NCBI GenBank assembly: GCA_039029515.1 | Contig: JBCCFX010000166.1 | Span: 1-8,959 of the forward strand | From: JBCCFX01 sp039029515 | Lineage (GTDB): Bacteria; Planctomycetota; Phycisphaerae; Phycisphaerales; SM1A02 | Reading direction: 5' to 3' | DNA: 8,959 nt | Notes under the pieces: model-generated | What the model saw: the letters and a program-made list of their open reading frames with translations, nothing else | Told to the model about the DNA's origin: nothing | Database searches by the model: none | Shown: piece by piece, positions 1 through 6,271 of the stretch | Layout of the letters: every line of letters begins with the position of its first letter | Position numbering within the stretch: the stretch's first letter is position 1 | Translations under genes and position numbers: made by a program

Positions 1-120
1 CGTTCGGGGATGGAGCCAGCATTAGGCAACACATCCAGGAAGACGGCAGCATTGTAGTCTCCTTCAGGTGGCAAGCGCAGGCCAGGCTGGGGTTGAACAG
101 TTGGACAAAGCTCTGGTCCA
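1..120. other. Window-edge sequence that does not fit the UXS family
   Basis: Directly after the UXS motif YGPRM the expected C-terminal half is absent. Three frames are open here. The UXS frame gives a Cys- and Leu-rich peptide without family resemblance. A second minus frame (from about 119) contains LPPEGDYNAAVFLDVLPNAG, and a plus frame (from 3) contains ASIRQHIQEDGSIVVSF. Either of the last two could be a fragment of a different gene, and I cannot decide between them. Base use is less GC-biased at third positions than in the neighbouring UXS sequence. A chimeric join or a real rearrangement is likelier than a natural C-terminus. Confidence 0.55.
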
Positions 121-664
121 ACCGCATGCGCGGGCCATAGGTATTGAAGATGCGCACCACGCGGATGTTGACGTTGTTCTGCCGGCGGTAATCAAAGAAC
201 AGCGTCTCCGCCGCGCGCTTGCCTTCGTCGTAACACGCTCGCGGACCGATCGGATTCACGTTGCCGCGATACGATTCCGGCTGCGGATGCATGTCCGGGT
301 CGCCGTACACCTCGCTCGTCGACGCGTGGAGAATCTTCGCCCGCACGCGTTTGGCGAGACCGAGCATATTGATCGCGCCCATGACGGACGTCTTGATGGT
401 CTTGATCGGATTGAACTGGTAATGGCCCGGAGCGGCGGGACACGCGAGGTTGTAGATCTCATCGACCTCGAGAAAGATCGGATGCGTGACGTCGTGCCGG
501 ATGAGTTCGAAGTTATGCCGATCGAGCAGGTGATCGATGTTGCTCTTCTGGCTGGTGAAGAAGTTATCGATGCAGATGACATCCTGCCCGCGTTCGACGA
601 GGCGGTCACAGAGGTGCGAGCCGAGGAAGCCGGCCCCGCCGGTGACGAGAATTCGCTTGATCAT
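2..664 (-). CDS. UDP-glucuronate decarboxylase (UDP-xylose synthase), partial; 3' part runs off the window and is anomalous
   Basis: Extended short-chain dehydrogenase of the UXS family, which converts UDP-glucuronate to UDP-xylose in the cytoplasm using bound NAD for cell-surface sugars. Reading from ATG at 664, the frame begins MIKRILVTGGAGFLGSHLCD, with the Rossmann glycine motif at residues 9-15 and the NAD-ribose-binding Asp33. It continues with NLACPAAPGHYQ (72-83), ASTSEVYGDP (114-123) and the catalytic YxxxK in GPRACYDEGKR (Tyr145, Lys149), then FNTYGPRM (173-180). These are near-signature UXS sequences. After residue 181-182 the family usually continues with a DDGRVVSNF-like stretch; here it becomes unrelated sequence although the frame stays open to the edge. 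The family is about 310-320 residues, so at least 130 C-terminal residues are missing. There is no clear Shine-Dalgarno; the leader is pyrimidine-rich. It lies 59 bases downstream of the beta-helix gene on the same strand. dTDP-glucose 4,6-dehydratase is less likely given the PAAPGHYQ and ACYDEGKR motifs. Confidence 0.88.
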   Translation of the reverse strand, partial: MIKRILVTGGAGFLGSHLCDRLVERGQDVICIDNFFTSQKSNIDHLLDRHNFELIRHDVTHPIFLEVDEIYNLACPAAPGHYQFNPIKTIKTSVMGAINMLGLAKRVRAKILHASTSEVYGDPDMHPQPESYRGNVNPIGPRACYDEGKRAAETLFFDYRRQNNVNIRVVRIFNTYGPRMRLDQSFVQLFNPSLACACHLKETTMLPSSWMCCLMLAPSPN

Positions 665-723
665 GAGGGAGAGGATAGTGAATGGGCGTGGATCATGTAG
701 GGCGGACTCGCACTCGGATTGAC

Positions 724-891
724 TCAATCGAACCCTTTGCACGGCCCGAACGAGTTGATCACTTGCAGAATGTCACCAAAGCTGATCACGCCGTCATTAT
801 CCAGCGAACACGGCAGGTCATTCGAGTGTCCGAATGCCACGATGACCGCAATGAGATTATCAATATCGATCACACTGTCCGGCCCGTAGCA
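724..891 (-). other. Dockerin-like C-terminal domain (protein domain within the beta-helix CDS)
   Basis: Residues 795-849 contain two F-hand-like segments ending in FG (VIDIDNLIAVIVAFG and VISFGDILQVINSFG). In the second loop the calcium positions read Ser823, Asp825, Asp827-Gly828, Ile830 and Asp834, close to the dockerin I pattern. In the first they read Cys795, Gly797, Asp799, Ile802 and Asn806, so most acidic ligands are gone. Cys822 and Cys845 frame the second loop. Such domains are frequent at the C-termini of secreted planctomycete proteins, where they may serve as an anchor or sorting signal. No cohesin gene is present in this window. Confidence 0.6.
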
Positions 892-3273
892 GTCGCCATC
901 GCACTCGCAGATATCGAGTTGGCCATTCTGGTTGATGTCCGCTCCATCGCCAAGCTCACACGCATCGAGGATGCCGTTCTCATTGCAATCGACACTGAAT
1001 CCCTCGACCAACTGACACGCGTCCGGAACGCCGTTGGCATCGCAGTCCTGAAGCTCGCAGATTTCAAACATGCTGCCATCCGGGCATGTCAGCAGCATCG
1101 CATCGAGTTGGCAATCATCGACGATGCCATCAGCATTACAGTCATCTACGACGCCATTCTGTATGTCGCAACCGTCTGCAACGCCATTGGCATCGCAGTC
1201 CACGAAGCCGGTTTGCGATTCGAAGACGCCCGCGTCGACGCGGCAGAATGCGATACGCGGATTCCCGTCCGGATCGACGGCATCTGAATCAGTGCGAAAC
1301 AAGGGATCGCCGGCGTCAATCGCAGATGATCCGACGGCAGCACGGTAATCATCATCGAGCGTATTCGGCACGTTGTCAGGTCCATCGGCATCAACGAACA
1401 GTGGCTCCTCGCTCGTCACACCATCCGACGTTGGCGCCATGGCATTCTGAATGACCGAGTATTCAGGTCGAAACAGGACGTTGCTGAAGAGCTGTGCGTC
1501 GGCCGTGTTCCCACGCTCGTCCGTGTTGTCCCAGAACACACACGAATGCAGTCGCGCGAGAGACGGATCATCCGGAGGCGTATCAATGAACAAACCCCCG
1601 ATTTCGTGTGCGGTGTTGTTGACGGCGACGCAGTTTCGAAACTCGAAACCGAATTGCCGAATCGTGCCAACTCCACCAATGTCCTGCGCCGCATTGCCGG
1701 CAAACAGGCATTCACTTACGCGTGCACGGTCCAACTTCGGATAGAGCGAATTGGTGATGGCCATCGCACAATGAATATCCGCTTCGTTGCGGAGAAAGCG
1801 ACACCTTTCGACCACAACGTCGAAGGGAAACTGGGCAACCGACGACGATGCTGAAGTACGCCCGAGTACCGCCAGTGCCCCGGCAAATCGAGCCGATTGG
1901 TTCTGAATGAAGTCACAGTTCCGAATGACCGCAGTCCGCGGGCCGTCAGCTGGCCCGTAGCCACCGATATTCACGGCACCGCCAAGACCGAACATGTTTG
2001 GCAGATAGACTGAATTTCGAAAGAACGTCGTGTTCTCGATCAGGACATCGAATGCCTTGGCAAGCGTGCCGGATTGCACATGAATCGCTCCTCCGTAGCC
2101 GGCACACATGTTGTCTGCAAACGCACACTGATTAACGGTCAGACTACCGCCACTGACGAGCATGATCGCACCACCGGCGTTCCATCCCGATGACAATGCA
2201 ATGTTGTCACAGAATGCCGAGTGATCGACCGTGACATCAGATCCCTGCGCCGCAATGGCCGCCCCGAACCCACGGGTGATATTGAAGTCGAATTCGCAAT
2301 GCGAAAGATGCGCCGTTGTTCCGCGGCCAAGTGACACGGCACCTTGTACATCATTCGTGAGCACTTCACTTCCTGAGACCACACATTCCGTCATCGTGAT
2401 GTGCGTTTCGACGATGTCCTGGAAACTGCCAAAGCCACAGCGATACGCGCCGCCCGTCGCACCGTCATTCCCGAAGAACCCGCAGTCATTGAGATTCGCA
2501 GTGCCACCGATCTGACGTATGCCACCACAGCCATCCGATGACGTATTGGATGTCAGTGTTGTTGACTCCATAACAATCGACGATGCGTCATCGAGCATCA
2601 TCGCACCGCCATCCAGTGCTTCATTCTGAAAGAACAACGTGTCCTCGACATGCAGAGAACCATTGGAGACATAGATCCCGCCTCCCAGATCCGACTCATT
2701 GCGATCAAACCAGCACGACCGAATGGTCGCTGATGCGCCGCGCATCAAGATGCCGGCACCTTGATTCTCAGGAATATCCGTATCGGTGACCTCGACGTTC
2801 GCACCACGACCATCGCGGATTTCGAATCCGTCAATTGTCACAGGAAAGGAACGGTCAGGATCATCAAGATCCGTGACGACGAGCACGTGAAACACATTCG
2901 CACCCTCGGCTGTTTGCCCATCGAGCTCTGACGTCGCATCGACCTCGCGCTCCTCAACCGACATCTCGTCACCCTCAAACCCGCCAAAGAGATGCAGTTC
3001 CTTGTCGATCAGAAACGTCCGCGCTTCGGGGCGACGGTCACCCTCGCGCAGCGGTCGAGTCGGCCGGTACGTTCCGCTGGTCAGCCAGATCGAATCACCA
3101 GGCTGCGCAAGGTCCAGTGCATCCTGAAGATCGATGAACGCAGTCTCCCATGACTGACCATCACCGTCCGGCAGCGCGAGCCGATCAACGAAGATCGTCG
3201 CCGCACCCACCTGTGACGCGAGGACACCGAGACCGATGATCATCCAGACAATCGCCTTCAATGCGTATCGCAT
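724..3273 (-). CDS. Secreted parallel beta-helix protein with Cys/Asp-rich repeats and a dockerin-like C-terminus
   Basis: Large exported protein (849 aa) of unknown target. A signal peptide covers residues 1-25 (basic MRYALK start, hydrophobic core, cleavage near VGA-A). Residues 26-70 have the usual entry to such proteins (TIFVD, SWETAF, LQDAL, GDSIWLTSGTY). From about 130 to 640 there is a right-handed beta-helix with recurring GGAI/GGGI turns (GGGIYVSNGS, GGAIMLVSGGS, GGAIHVQSGT), as in polymorphic outer-membrane-type and 'choice-of-anchor Q' proteins. The segment SSAIDAGD through DPDGNPR and DAGVFE ends that domain. Five acidic Cys repeats follow (690-789), then a dockerin-like pair of loops (about 795-843). 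No catalytic residues could be assigned; adhesion, polysaccharide binding or a lyase fold are all possible. The ATG at 3273 is supported by AAGGGG (3281-3286) seven bases upstream. UXS lies 59 bases downstream on the same strand and anmK is divergent. Confidence 0.88.
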   Translation of the reverse strand: MRYALKAIVWMIIGLGVLASQVGAATIFVDRLALPDGDGQSWETAFIDLQDALDLAQPGDSIWLTSGTYRPTRPLREGDRRPEARTFLIDKELHLFGGFEGDEMSVEEREVDATSELDGQTAEGANVFHVLVVTDLDDPDRSFPVTIDGFEIRDGRGANVEVTDTDIPENQGAGILMRGASATIRSCWFDRNESDLGGGIYVSNGSLHVEDTLFFQNEALDGGAMMLDDASSIVMESTTLTSNTSSDGCGGIRQIGGTANLNDCGFFGNDGATGGAYRCGFGSFQDIVETHITMTECVVSGSEVLTNDVQGAVSLGRGTTAHLSHCEFDFNITRGFGAAIAAQGSDVTVDHSAFCDNIALSSGWNAGGAIMLVSGGSLTVNQCAFADNMCAGYGGAIHVQSGTLAKAFDVLIENTTFFRNSVYLPNMFGLGGAVNIGGYGPADGPRTAVIRNCDFIQNQSARFAGALAVLGRTSASSSVAQFPFDVVVERCRFLRNEADIHCAMAITNSLYPKLDRARVSECLFAGNAAQDIGGVGTIRQFGFEFRNCVAVNNTAHEIGGLFIDTPPDDPSLARLHSCVFWDNTDERGNTADAQLFSNVLFRPEYSVIQNAMAPTSDGVTSEEPLFVDADGPDNVPNTLDDDYRAAVGSSAIDAGDPLFRTDSDAVDPDGNPRIAFCRVDAGVFESQTGFVDCDANGVADGCDIQNGVVDDCNADGIVDDCQLDAMLLTCPDGSMFEICELQDCDANGVPDACQLVEGFSVDCNENGILDACELGDGADINQNGQLDICECDGDCYGPDSVIDIDNLIAVIVAFGHSNDLPCSLDNDGVISFGDILQVINSFGPCKGFD
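907..1206 (-). repeat. Tandem Cys/Asp-rich (thrombospondin-3-like) repeats in the beta-helix protein
   Basis: About five degenerate copies of a DCNxNGxxDxC motif: DCDANGVADGCD, DCNADGIVDDCQ, DCDANGVPDACQ, DCNENGILDACE and a final DINQNGQLDIC that lacks the first Cys. One copy is separated from the next by a longer insertion (LLTCPDGSMFEICEL). The alternating Asp/Asn side chains resemble EF-hand-like calcium loops, and the paired Cys residues probably form disulfides, giving a rigid calcium-dependent stalk between the beta-helix and the C-terminal domain. The motif is common in secreted proteins of Phycisphaerae. The calcium role is inferred from family resemblance. Confidence 0.8.
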
Positions 3274-3397
3274 TGCTCAACCCCTTGCATGACCACGCGA
3301 CGCCCTGAAGATATGACCCGGAGATTGGGCGCCGCGGCTATCGCAGTCTACGTCGATTTACCTGCGATCCTGCGCCGTCCCCCGCTACCATTCCCGT
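3274..3397. other. Divergent intergenic region between the beta-helix gene and anmK
   Basis: This 124-base gap must hold the promoters of both divergent genes. On the minus side a TATCTT-like hexamer lies about 40 bases before the beta-helix start, but no convincing -35 element accompanies it. On the plus side no sigma-70-like pair and no Shine-Dalgarno sequence precedes anmK. No hairpin or operator-like repeat stands out. Confidence 0.4.
3281..3286 (-). promoter_or_regulatory. Ribosome binding site of the beta-helix gene
   Basis: The minus strand reads AAGGGG seven bases before ATG at 3273. This is a good Shine-Dalgarno match and supports the start that places a complete signal peptide at the N-terminus. 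Confidence 0.7.
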
Positions 3398-4516
3398 ATG
3401 TCTTCCTCCCGCCTCGCCGTCGGCTGCATGACCGGGACATCGCTCGATGCCATCGATGTCGCTGTCGTCCGCATCGACGGTCATGGCCTCGATCTCCGCG
3501 CGCGGGTGGATCGAACCATCGGTGGCTCACTCGACGACATACGCGATGACCTTCGCGCGGCCTGCACAGCCGAAGAGCGCGATGCCGAGTTCTTCGCTCG
3601 ACTCGCCCGCAATCTCAGCATCCTCCACATTCATGCGATCGAAGAAGCACTGAGCGCGCGCACGCCGGACCTCATTGCCGTACACGGCCAGACCATCGTG
3701 CACGCCCCGCCGCTCTCCACGCAGCTCATCAACGCCCCGATGATCGCACAACGATTCGACTGTCCGGTCGTGTCTGATCTCCGTGCGGCAGACCTCGCCG
3801 CGGGCGGCGATGGCGCACCGATCACGCCGCTCGCCGACTGGATGCTCTTCCGTTCGCCTGTGCATCGCCGAGCGGTGCTCAACCTCGGCGGCTTTGCGAA
3901 TCTCACCGTCCTGCCGATCGATGATGGTTCGCACCCCGTCGACTGCATCGCCGGCAACGATGTCTGCGTGTGCAACCAACTTCTCAATGCAATCGTCCAG
4001 CCCGCGCTGCGCGTGCCGTACGACGCCGGCGGACGTATCGCGATGGATGGTGAGATCGATGAGAACGCTGCCACCGAACTCGCCGACCATCTGCGCTGGC
4101 GGCGTGAAGCAAAGCGTTCGCTCGGCACCGGCGATGAAGCATTCGCCTGGCTCGACATGGTTCGCGCTGATCTGAGCGTCGATGACCTCGCCGCCACCGC
4201 CGCGTGCGCGATCGGGACGATCATCGGCGAGGCAATCGCCAATTCACGCGTGACCGAACTGCTCATTGCCGGCGGCGGCGCAAACCACGGTCCGCTCGTT
4301 CGTCACATTGAAGCGCACGCGGGCCTGAACGCGCAACCGACGACTGATCATGGCGTGCCGGTGGATGATCGGGAATCAATCGCCTTTGCCGTGCTTGGCG
4401 CGCTGTGCGCGGATGGCATTCCCATCACGCTCCCGCAGATTACGGGATGCGATGATCCGCCACCGCTCAGCGGCGTGTGGACAAACGTCATGCGCGCACG
4501 CGAAACCGCGGACTAA
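3398..4516 (+). CDS. anmK: Anhydro-N-acetylmuramic acid kinase
   Basis: Cytoplasmic sugar kinase of peptidoglycan recycling. It hydrolyses and phosphorylates 1,6-anhydro-MurNAc to MurNAc-6-phosphate with ATP. At 372 aa it is full length for the family (about 370). Motifs in order: GCMTGTSLDAIDVA (9-22, the phosphate-binding MSGTSxDGxD motif in altered form), VHGQT (95-99), GGDGAPITP (136-144), LNLGGFANL (161-169), Asp182 in VDCIAGN (the catalytic base position of DTGPGN), AGGGANHGPL (291-300, the usual GGGxxNxxL) and DDRESIAFA (323-331). The ATG at 3398 is preferred because the next Met (residue 11) lies inside the first motif; no Shine-Dalgarno sequence precedes it. The substitutions S12T, G18A and TGP to CIA mark a divergent subfamily, but the key Asp is kept, so activity is plausible. 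No murQ or other recycling gene is adjacent. It converges on the M32 peptidase gene with 12 bases between stops and no visible terminator. Confidence 0.92.
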   Translation: MSSSRLAVGCMTGTSLDAIDVAVVRIDGHGLDLRARVDRTIGGSLDDIRDDLRAACTAEERDAEFFARLARNLSILHIHAIEEALSARTPDLIAVHGQTIVHAPPLSTQLINAPMIAQRFDCPVVSDLRAADLAAGGDGAPITPLADWMLFRSPVHRRAVLNLGGFANLTVLPIDDGSHPVDCIAGNDVCVCNQLLNAIVQPALRVPYDAGGRIAMDGEIDENAATELADHLRWRREAKRSLGTGDEAFAWLDMVRADLSVDDLAATAACAIGTIIGEAIANSRVTELLIAGGGANHGPLVRHIEAHAGLNAQPTTDHGVPVDDRESIAFAVLGALCADGIPITLPQITGCDDPPPLSGVWTNVMRARETAD

Positions 4517-4528
4517 TGTGCGACGCAA

Positions 4529-6064
4529 TTAGATTCCGTACAGCGGCCGCAGCTTGCCTTCGAGATGACGCATCAGCGGATCAGCCGACAACGGCTTACC
4601 GGTGACGACTTCACACAGGTCCGCCGCGCGATAGCGCTGACCGTGATGATGCACGTTCTCGTTGAGCCACGTTTTCAACGTGCCGAACTCGCCCGCGCGG
4701 AACTGGTCGTACAAGTCCGCGTGATCCTCGAGCGCCTTCTCAAAGAGCTGTGCCGCGTAGAGGTTGCCGAGCGTGTAGGTCGGGAAGTAACCCATCGACG
4801 TCATCGACCAGTGGATGTCCTGCAAGCAGCCCTTTGCATCGTTCGGAACATCAATGCCAAGGTAGTCCTTGTACTTGGCGTTCCACGCGTCCGGAATGTC
4901 CTTGACGGCAAGGTCACCCTTCAACAGCGCGCGTTCCATTTCGAACCGCACCATGATGTGCATGTTGTACGTTGCTTCATCGGCTTCGACGCGGATGAAG
5001 TCGGGCTTCACGATGTTCGCGCCGCCGTACACATCATCGAACGACAATCCCTTGACCGCATCGCCGAAGTGCTCACCGAGCTTCGGGAAGCACCATTCCC
5101 AGAACGCCTTGGAGCGTCCGACCTGATTTTCCCACATGCGGCTTTGGCTCTCATGGATGCCGAGTGAGATCGATTCACCCATCGGCGTCCCGATGTGCTG
5201 CTCAAGCAGTCCTTGTTCGTAGATGCCGTGTCCACACTCGTGCATCGTCGAGCCGAGCGCATCGTTCACGTTGTTCTCGTGGAACCGCGTGGTAAGGCGA
5301 ATGTCGTTGCAGTGCGAGCCCGTGCAGAACGGATGCGTCGAGCGATCGAGTCGGCCGCGCTCGAATTCGAAGCCGATGGAGGATGCCACGAAGCGCACGA
5401 ACGCTTCCTGCTTCTCGATCGGAAGCGCGCACTCATTGAATGCATTGCTCGGCTTCATCGAGCTGCCCATCATTTCATCGAGGAATGACTGCAGGCGATC
5501 GCGGAGCGGCGTGAAGACGCGCTCGACCTCGGCTGCGGTGCAGCCCGGCTCATAGTCTTCCGCGAGTGCATCCCACGGTTCGCCGCTTGATTCCCAGCCG
5601 TAGCATTCGGCCTTCCGTCGCAGCATGTCGACGATGTCTTCGAGGACCGACTGGAACTGCGAGAAGTCCGCGGCTTTCCGCGCCTTACTCCACGTTGCCT
5701 GACCGAGTGATGCCAAACGCGCTTCTTCCGCAACAAGCTCCGCCGGCAGCCTGGTCGCGCGATCGTAACGTCGACGAATCTCCCGGACATTCACCGCGGC
5801 TTCGGAAGTTGTCGCACTCATGAGACCACTGTCGGATTCGCAGACGGACAGGAGTTCGCCGACTTCTGCGGATGTCGCCATGCCGTGATGCAGCCGCGCG
5901 AGCTGTTCAAGCTGTTTCGCTCGGTACGCGAGCCCCGGGTCGGGCATCATGACTTCCTGATCCCACGACATCATGGCGATCGTGCCGTTCATCAGTTGCG
6001 CATCGCGCACGCGGGCGATCAACTGGTCGTAGGCGGTGGAGACATCGGTGGCGGTCGTGGACAT
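4529..6064 (-). CDS. Carboxypeptidase Taq, M32 family metallocarboxypeptidase
   Basis: Zinc-dependent cytoplasmic carboxypeptidase that removes C-terminal residues from peptides with broad specificity; its usual role is peptide turnover. The 511 aa length matches the family (about 500). The zinc site is HECGH at residues 275-279 (His275, catalytic Glu276, His279) in a STMHECGHGIYEQGL context, and the third ligand is Glu305 in GIHESQSRMWENQVGRS. Other M32 signatures are MMSWDQEVMMP near the N-terminus (31-41), HPFCTG followed by DIRLTTRF (244-261), and YNMHIMVRFEMERALLKGDL with an AWNAKYKDYLG motif further on. No signal peptide or membrane segment is seen. The start at 6064 is supported by AGGAAGG (6074-6080) nine bases upstream. 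A TATCAT hexamer at 6103-6108 could be its -10 box, without a good -35. It is separated from the upstream lipoprotein gene by a terminator, so it is probably transcribed alone. Confidence 0.96.
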   Translation of the reverse strand: MSTTATDVSTAYDQLIARVRDAQLMNGTIAMMSWDQEVMMPDPGLAYRAKQLEQLARLHHGMATSAEVGELLSVCESDSGLMSATTSEAAVNVREIRRRYDRATRLPAELVAEEARLASLGQATWSKARKAADFSQFQSVLEDIVDMLRRKAECYGWESSGEPWDALAEDYEPGCTAAEVERVFTPLRDRLQSFLDEMMGSSMKPSNAFNECALPIEKQEAFVRFVASSIGFEFERGRLDRSTHPFCTGSHCNDIRLTTRFHENNVNDALGSTMHECGHGIYEQGLLEQHIGTPMGESISLGIHESQSRMWENQVGRSKAFWEWCFPKLGEHFGDAVKGLSFDDVYGGANIVKPDFIRVEADEATYNMHIMVRFEMERALLKGDLAVKDIPDAWNAKYKDYLGIDVPNDAKGCLQDIHWSMTSMGYFPTYTLGNLYAAQLFEKALEDHADLYDQFRAGEFGTLKTWLNENVHHHGQRYRAADLCEVVTGKPLSADPLMRHLEGKLRPLYGI

Positions 6065-6073
6065 GGACGTATT

Positions 6074-6080
6074 CCTTCCT
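6074..6080 (-). promoter_or_regulatory. Ribosome binding site of the M32 carboxypeptidase gene
   Basis: The minus strand carries AGGAAGG nine bases before ATG at 6064. This is a near-consensus Shine-Dalgarno sequence and fixes the start used here. Confidence 0.75.
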
Positions 6081-6175
6081 GTTCGTCATCGCGAAGCCAC
6101 GCATGATAGCCGTCCGGCCACACATCGTGGCGTCGAAACCCCTGCAAGACAGTGGTTTCGCACCATCGGCGCACG

Positions 6176-6209
6176 AAAAACGTCCGGCCGGGTTTCCCCG
6201 ACCGGACGT
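6176..6209 (-). terminator. Intrinsic (rho-independent) terminator of the DUF1573-ankyrin lipoprotein gene
   Basis: On the minus strand the arm ACGTCCGGTCGGG (from 6209) and the arm CCCGGCCGGACGT (to 6180) enclose a four-base loop, followed at once by a run of five T (6180-6176). The 13-bp stem has one non-Watson-Crick position. It is a permitted G-U wobble in minus-strand RNA but a C-A mismatch in plus-strand RNA, and only the minus side has a T run. It therefore acts on minus-strand transcripts, about 60 bases after the lipoprotein stop codon and before the M32 gene. Confidence 0.88.
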
Positions 6210-6228
6210 CACCAGTGGTTGGATATCA

Positions 6229-6261
6229 GTCACATACGTGTGACCAGGAGTTCCCTGAACT
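6229..6261 (-). repeat. Two small inverted repeats in the 3' untranslated region of the lipoprotein gene
   Basis: GTCACA-TACG-TGTGAC (6229-6244) is a perfect 6-bp inverted repeat with a four-base loop. AGTTC-CCT-GAACT (6249-6261) is a perfect 5-bp repeat with a three-base loop. They lie between the stop codon (6272) and the terminator, so the minus transcript could end in three consecutive hairpins. An effect on mRNA stability is possible but unproven. Short repeats like these can also arise by chance. Confidence 0.45.
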
Positions 6262-6271
6262 AATCGAGACG

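Noticed and set aside
68..700. 210-codon open frame on the plus strand
   Set aside because: It lies opposite the UXS gene, whose minus-strand frame carries clear family motifs. Its Arg/Asp/Val/His-rich composition is that of an antisense shadow in GC-rich DNA.
682..1287. 201-codon open frame on the plus strand
   Set aside because: It is the antisense of the Asp/Cys-rich repeats of the beta-helix gene. The Ile/Ala/Val/Asp monotony (repeated NAVGIAV-like units) simply mirrors those repeats.
3527..4266. Two long minus-strand open frames (187 and 211 codons) opposite anmK
   Set aside because: anmK is unambiguous on the plus strand. These frames have no ribosome binding site and read as Arg/Ser-rich or Asp/Arg-rich shadows.
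4565..5167. 200-codon plus-strand open frame opposite the M32 gene
   Set aside because: The opposite strand encodes conserved M32 sequence, including the zinc-site region nearby. The plus frame has no recognisable motif.
6229..6244. CRP-like operator at the GTCACATACGTGTGAC palindrome
   Set aside because: The half-sites are in the reverse order from TGTGA-N6-TCACA, and the site lies downstream of a gene rather than in a promoter; a transcript hairpin is simpler.
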